This document shows, in pieces, positions 6,745 through 9,449 of a stretch of 9,449 nt of DNA. A program made the translations under genes and the position numbers. Every line of letters starts with the position of its first letter. Within the stretch, counting starts at the first letter, position 1. The notes below the pieces were generated by a model, which was not told the DNA's origin, did not search any database, and saw nothing but the letters and a program-made list of their open reading frames with translations. Location: NCBI GenBank assembly GCA_002430125.1, contig DJBQ01000075.1:1-9449 (forward strand). The letters run 5' to 3'. This stretch comes from Rhodobacterales bacterium UBA5972 (GTDB lineage Bacteria > Pseudomonadota > Alphaproteobacteria > Rhodobacterales > Rhodobacteraceae).

Positions 6745-8123
6745 CAGATCCTCGGTTTTTTGACCCCCGGACGCAGGGCTGCAGTTTCGCGCAGACGGGC
6801 GCGGATTTCCGTATCCGTGGCAAAGCCATAGCGCGCCCAGCCAAGGCTGTCCAGACGCACGGTGGCCGCTTCGGCGTGGCGCCCCTGATAATCCAGAGCT
6901 TCGGCTTTGATCATCAGCAATGCAGCCAAAAGCGAGGCGTTCTGTGACCGGGAAACTGCCGGCAGGCTGTCATTGACATAATCCAGGGCCTCGTCTTCGG
7001 CACCTCTGGTCAAGGCGAAAGCCGCCAGTTGCAGCGCGACATGCGCGGTGTGGATATCGTCTTTGCCATATAGATAGGCGTAGATTTCATAGGCTTTTTG
7101 AAAGCTGTCAATCGACGTGGCTGGTTCTTGCCCCAATGCCAGACGGCCAAGCGCAAACAGACTGAAGGCAAGGCGATTGTCTTTCCACCCTTCCTGCACA
7201 GCCATCTCGGCAGCTTTTCGCGCGCTCTGAATCCGGCGACTGCGCGGATTGCGCGACAAAAGGGCTTCTTCGAGTTTGTCGATCCACTGCCGGGAGGATT
7301 CTTTTTGACCATCCGTTCCGGCAATTTCCCCGGCTGGGTTAAGCCTGCGCAAAACATCGGGAAGGCGGGATGCGACCTCAGATTTGGTCATGCCGTTTTT
7401 AAATTCCGGGGCGTAATATGCCCGCAGGATCAGCATATCAAATCCGGTCAACACCATATTCATGTTGTCGTCATTAAAGACCGAGTCCTCCAGGCGATAA
7501 ATATCGTTAAGAGGGCCAAGGGCCTGGGCGATTTCTTCGTGCAGGCAATCGCGTGCTTCCTGGGGTGACACATCGTCGGGAATGAAAACGGTGGCGCGAT
7601 TGCGTGTGGTCAGGGTTGACCAATCCAATTTGCCGGATTGGCGATTTGCGCGAAAATCCTGCCAATTGGTCACACGCGGCACCACAAAACATGCGGCGTG
7701 CGGAACTGTCGCATGCAGTTCTTTACGCGGCAGCGTTTCAATGACGATATTTGCCGGCTGCCCGGTCTTAACAACGTGGATGTCTAATCCAGCTTCGCGG
7801 CGCAGCCTTTCCGCCAGCTCAGCAAGATCATCTTCAAGTTGATTGCTGCCACGCTTTGCCAATGCGATTGTTATTGGTCCCTGAAACCGCGTCAGTGTTT
7901 CGATCTTTTTGCCGCTTTCCAACTGGAAAGAAAGTTCCAGAAAGTCCCGCGCCATGTCGCTGTTGGATTTGCGGCCCGGCACCAAATAAGGCGCTGTGCC
8001 AAACGACTTCATGGCCGGTAGACGATCTGGCAGCGGGTCCGAGCGCGTAGAGATGTCGATTATCGGGTTTGTCGAACAGGCGGCCAAAAGCAACGCGGCA
8101 CCGGCCAAGATGAATTTCCGCAT
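6744..8123 (-). CDS. DUF2927-like lipoprotein with TPR-like C-terminus
   Basis: A 459-aa predicted lipoprotein. The signal peptide ends in lipobox L-A-A-C with the cysteine at residue 16. Residues about 50-250 match the DUF2927 pattern: a long N-terminal alpha/beta part, then RDCLHEEIAQALGPLND at 191-207, SVFNDDN at 214-220, and YYAPEFKNGM at 236-245. Within this, E196-E197-x-x-Q200-x-x-G203-x-x-N206-D207 has exactly the spacing of the metzincin zinc motif HExxHxxGxxH/D, but without the histidines; H195 is adjacent. Cysteines C145 and C193 could form a disulfide in the periplasm. Residues about 285-440 are alpha-helical repeats resembling TPRs. A zinc-peptidase-like fold without normal zinc ligands is inferred. 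The ATG at 8123 has AAGGG (8132-8136) 8 nt upstream and lies 3 nt after the GNAT stop; the TGA overlaps the next gene's ATG. Function is not known. Confidence 0.85.
   Translation of the reverse strand: MRKFILAGAALLLAACSTNPIIDISTRSDPLPDRLPAMKSFGTAPYLVPGRKSNSDMARDFLELSFQLESGKKIETLTRFQGPITIALAKRGSNQLEDDLAELAERLRREAGLDIHVVKTGQPANIVIETLPRKELHATVPHAACFVVPRVTNWQDFRANRQSGKLDWSTLTTRNRATVFIPDDVSPQEARDCLHEEIAQALGPLNDIYRLEDSVFNDDNMNMVLTGFDMLILRAYYAPEFKNGMTKSEVASRLPDVLRRLNPAGEIAGTDGQKESSRQWIDKLEEALLSRNPRSRRIQSARKAAEMAVQEGWKDNRLAFSLFALGRLALGQEPATSIDSFQKAYEIYAYLYGKDDIHTAHVALQLAAFALTRGAEDEALDYVNDSLPAVSRSQNASLLAALLMIKAEALDYQGRHAEAATVRLDSLGWARYGFATDTEIRARLRETAALRPGVKKPRI
6749..6753 (-). promoter_or_regulatory. 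Shine-Dalgarno sequence of the 56-aa membrane protein gene
   Basis: GAGGA on the - strand, four to five bases before the ATG at 6744 and inside the last codons of the DUF2927-like gene. It supports translation of the short gene independently of re-initiation at the ATGA overlap. Confidence 0.55.
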
Positions 8124-8126
8124 GTT

Positions 8127-8573
8127 TTATACCCTTATGTATTTTATGAACGGGCTAAGCGTGCCAATCCGATCGTAAAGTTGTCGTGCAGTGGTGTTAA
8201 AATCCTGCGTCATCCAATAAACTCCGGGCGCCCCGGCTTGATCGGCAGCCTGATAGACCGCCTCGATCAGGGCGCGTCCGACACCTTTGCCGCGCATATC
8301 TGGGTCGGCGTAAAGGTCTTGCAGGTAACAGGTATTTTCAATTTTCCACATGTGGCGGTGAAACAGATAGTGCACCAAACCACAGGGCTTGCCGTCACAT
8401 TCTGCAATCAAGCCGTGATAGTCGTGCGGGTCATCGCCCATCAGGCGTGCAAATGAGGTCGCATAGACCGCCGCGGGAACCGAAGATTCATAAAACGTCA
8501 AATAATCGGTCCATAAACGTCGCCATTCGGCTTGGTCTTCCGGGCGGATAGGGCGAATGGTTACTTTGGTCAC
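8127..8573 (-). CDS. GNAT family N-acetyltransferase
   Basis: A 148-aa single-domain GNAT acetyltransferase, which transfers an acetyl group from acetyl-CoA to an amine. The N-terminus VTIRPIRPEDQAEWRRLW is the typical beta1-alpha1. The acetyl-CoA pyrophosphate loop is R94-G-K-G-V-G99, preceded by the beta4 strand CYLQDLYADPDM. The C-terminal part WMTQDFNTTARQLYDRIG matches the usual motif B, with Y133 in the position of the general-acid tyrosine. The substrate (small molecule or protein) is unknown. I choose the GTG at 8573 over an in-frame TTG at 8600 because GAAGGA (8580-8585) sits 6 nt upstream and the domain begins immediately. Its TAA stop is 3 nt from the lipoprotein start, so it heads the coupled gene chain. 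It separates the MoxR ATPase gene from the rest. Confidence 0.88.
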   Translation of the reverse strand: MTKVTIRPIRPEDQAEWRRLWTDYLTFYESSVPAAVYATSFARLMGDDPHDYHGLIAECDGKPCGLVHYLFHRHMWKIENTCYLQDLYADPDMRGKGVGRALIEAVYQAADQAGAPGVYWMTQDFNTTARQLYDRIGTLSPFIKYIRV

Positions 8574-8720
8574 GGCAGTTCCTTCACATCCCGGCCCCAA
8601 ATTCGGGTACCAAGAAAATACTGTTCACATTCTCGCCTTCTTTGAACCCAAACATTGTGGCAAAATCTGGGCGAATGTGCGAATAAGGCACGTTGGATAC
8701 AGACTGTTTCCGTTTAGGCG
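8574..8720 (-). other. 147-nt gap between AAA+ ATPase and GNAT genes, with a possible 35-codon ORF
   Basis: The stretch between the ATPase stop (TAA at 8721) and the GNAT start (GTG at 8573) carries the GNAT Shine-Dalgarno (8580-8585). I found no confident -35/-10 pair and no T-rich stem-loop. On the - strand, GTG at 8691 or ATG at 8655 opens a frame to TGA at 8584, giving at most 35 aa (starting VPYSHIRPDFATMFGFK, ending PEFGAGM). Its stop overlaps the GNAT Shine-Dalgarno, as a coupled leader peptide would, but neither start has a Shine-Dalgarno of its own. I leave it as unproven. Confidence 0.35.
8580..8585 (-). promoter_or_regulatory. Shine-Dalgarno sequence that decides the GNAT start
   Basis: Read on the - strand this is GAAGGA, six bases before the GTG at 8573. 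No comparable site precedes the TTG at 8600, so the GTG is the likely start of the acetyltransferase. Confidence 0.6.
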
Positions 8721-9449
8721 TTAACGCTGACCGCGCGCCATAAAGGCAATGCGTTCGAACATATGCACATCCTGTTCGTTCTTCAGCAACGCACCATGCA
8801 ATTTTGGCAATGCATCCTTGCCGCCGCGTTTCAGATCCTCAGGGTCCAGATCTTCGACCAACAGCAGTTTAAGCCAATCGAGCACTTCGGACGTTGACGG
8901 CTTTTTCTTCAGGCCCGGAGTTTCACGGATGGCAAAAAACTGGGTCAGGGCCTCGGTGACCAGCGCCTTTTTGATCCCCGGATGGTGTACTTCGATGATT
9001 TGGCGCAGAGTGTCCTGATCGGGAAAGCGGATGTAATGAAAGAAACAGCGGCGCAAAAACGCATCCGGCAGTTCTTTTTCATTGTTCGACGTGATAATCA
9101 CGATTGGCCGCACTTTCGCGGAAATTGTTTTGCCGGTTTCGTAAACAAAAAACTCCATCCGATCAAGCTCTTGCAGCAGATCGTTGGGAAATTCGATGTC
9201 GGCCTTGTCGATTTCATCAATCAGCAAGACGACTTTGTGATCCGCCTCAAACGCCTCCCATAGCTTGCCTTTTTTGATGTAATTCGCAACGTCATGCACG
9301 CGCTCTTCACCCAACTGGCTGTCGCGCAGACGACTGACAGCGTCATATTCATACAAGCCCTGTTGCGCTTTGGTGGTGGATTTCACGTTCCATTCCAAAA
9401 TCGGCAGACCAAGGCTGCTGGCGATTTGGCGCGCCAGTTCAGTTTTACC
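8721..9449 (-). CDS. MoxR-type AAA+ ATPase (5' end outside the window)
   Basis: 242 codons of a MoxR-family ATPase are present; the frame continues to the window edge, where the first residues GKTEL are the end of the Walker A motif (so about 40 N-terminal residues are missing). Numbered from that G, Walker B is LLIDEID at 75-81, sensor 1 is ITSNNEKELPDAF at 119-131 with N122/N123, and the arginine-finger pair is R133-R134 before CFFHYIRFP. The C-terminal part is the helical lid domain. MoxR ATPases form hexamers that act as ATP-driven chaperones together with a VWA protein; the CoxE-like VWA protein at 5385-6569 on the same strand is the obvious partner. The methionine at 9398 is internal (ATG within LPILEWNV context) and is not the start. 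The TAA stop is at 8721, 147 nt before the GNAT gene, so it may be the first gene of the same transcript. Confidence 0.9.
   Translation of the reverse strand, partial: GKTELARQIASSLGLPILEWNVKSTTKAQQGLYEYDAVSRLRDSQLGEERVHDVANYIKKGKLWEAFEADHKVVLLIDEIDKADIEFPNDLLQELDRMEFFVYETGKTISAKVRPIVIITSNNEKELPDAFLRRCFFHYIRFPDQDTLRQIIEVHHPGIKKALVTEALTQFFAIRETPGLKKKPSTSEVLDWLKLLLVEDLDPEDLKRGGKDALPKLHGALLKNEQDVHMFERIAFMARGQR

Noticed and set aside
8574..8600. TTG start at 8600 for the GNAT protein
   Set aside because: No Shine-Dalgarno precedes it, while GAAGGA sits 6 nt before the GTG at 8573 where the domain begins.

Overview
The window looks like chromosomal DNA of an alphaproteobacterium, most likely a Rhodobacterales (Roseobacter-type) species. 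That placement is inferred from the combination of protein types (a CoxE-like VWA protein with a MoxR-type AAA+ ATPase, a DUF2927-like lipoprotein, an RSP_2648-type PIN protein, a small lineage-typical lipoprotein), moderate-to-high GC and dense packing. I see no rRNA, tRNA, CRISPR array, insertion sequence or phage gene, so this is core-genome-like sequence and not an obvious island.

Left part, + strand (about 1-2477): a small lipoprotein with a strong Shine-Dalgarno sequence (104-697), an RlmI-type 23S rRNA cytosine methyltransferase (736-1935), and a PIN-domain protein (1932-2477) whose start overlaps the methyltransferase stop by 4 nt. This strand meets the leftward genes in a 56-nt convergent gap (2478-2533) with no clear terminator.

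Right part, - strand (9449 down to 2534), in order of transcription: a MoxR-type AAA+ ATPase cut by the window edge (8721->9449), a 147-nt gap that may hold a 35-codon ORF, a GNAT acetyltransferase (8127-8573, GTG start), a DUF2927-type lipoprotein with a TPR-like C-terminus (6744-8123), a 56-aa membrane protein (6574-6744), a CoxE-like VWA protein (5385-6569), a 116-aa single-pass membrane protein (5038-5388, GTG start), a DedA-family membrane protein (4439-5041, GTG start), a cytochrome P450 (3231-4400) and a membrane-anchored M48 zinc metallopeptidase (2534-3214). From GNAT to DedA the junctions are a 3-nt gap, a 4-nt ATGA overlap, a 4-nt gap and two GTGA overlaps. Those five genes, and probably the acetyltransferase before them, should be one translationally coupled unit. 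P450 and M48 follow at 38 and 16 nt and may be co-transcribed.

How they may work together: MoxR ATPases and MIDAS-bearing VWA proteins are known partners that remodel or load metal into client complexes (CoxD/CoxE, CbbQ/CbbO, NorQ/NorD, RavA/ViaA). Here the pair is separated by a lipoprotein whose conserved-looking motif has the spacing of a zinc-protease motif without its histidines, and by a tiny membrane protein. Two more membrane proteins follow. No CO dehydrogenase, nitric oxide reductase or Rubisco gene is present, so the client is unknown. The best candidate for an undescribed system is therefore this MoxR/VWA plus envelope-protein operon.
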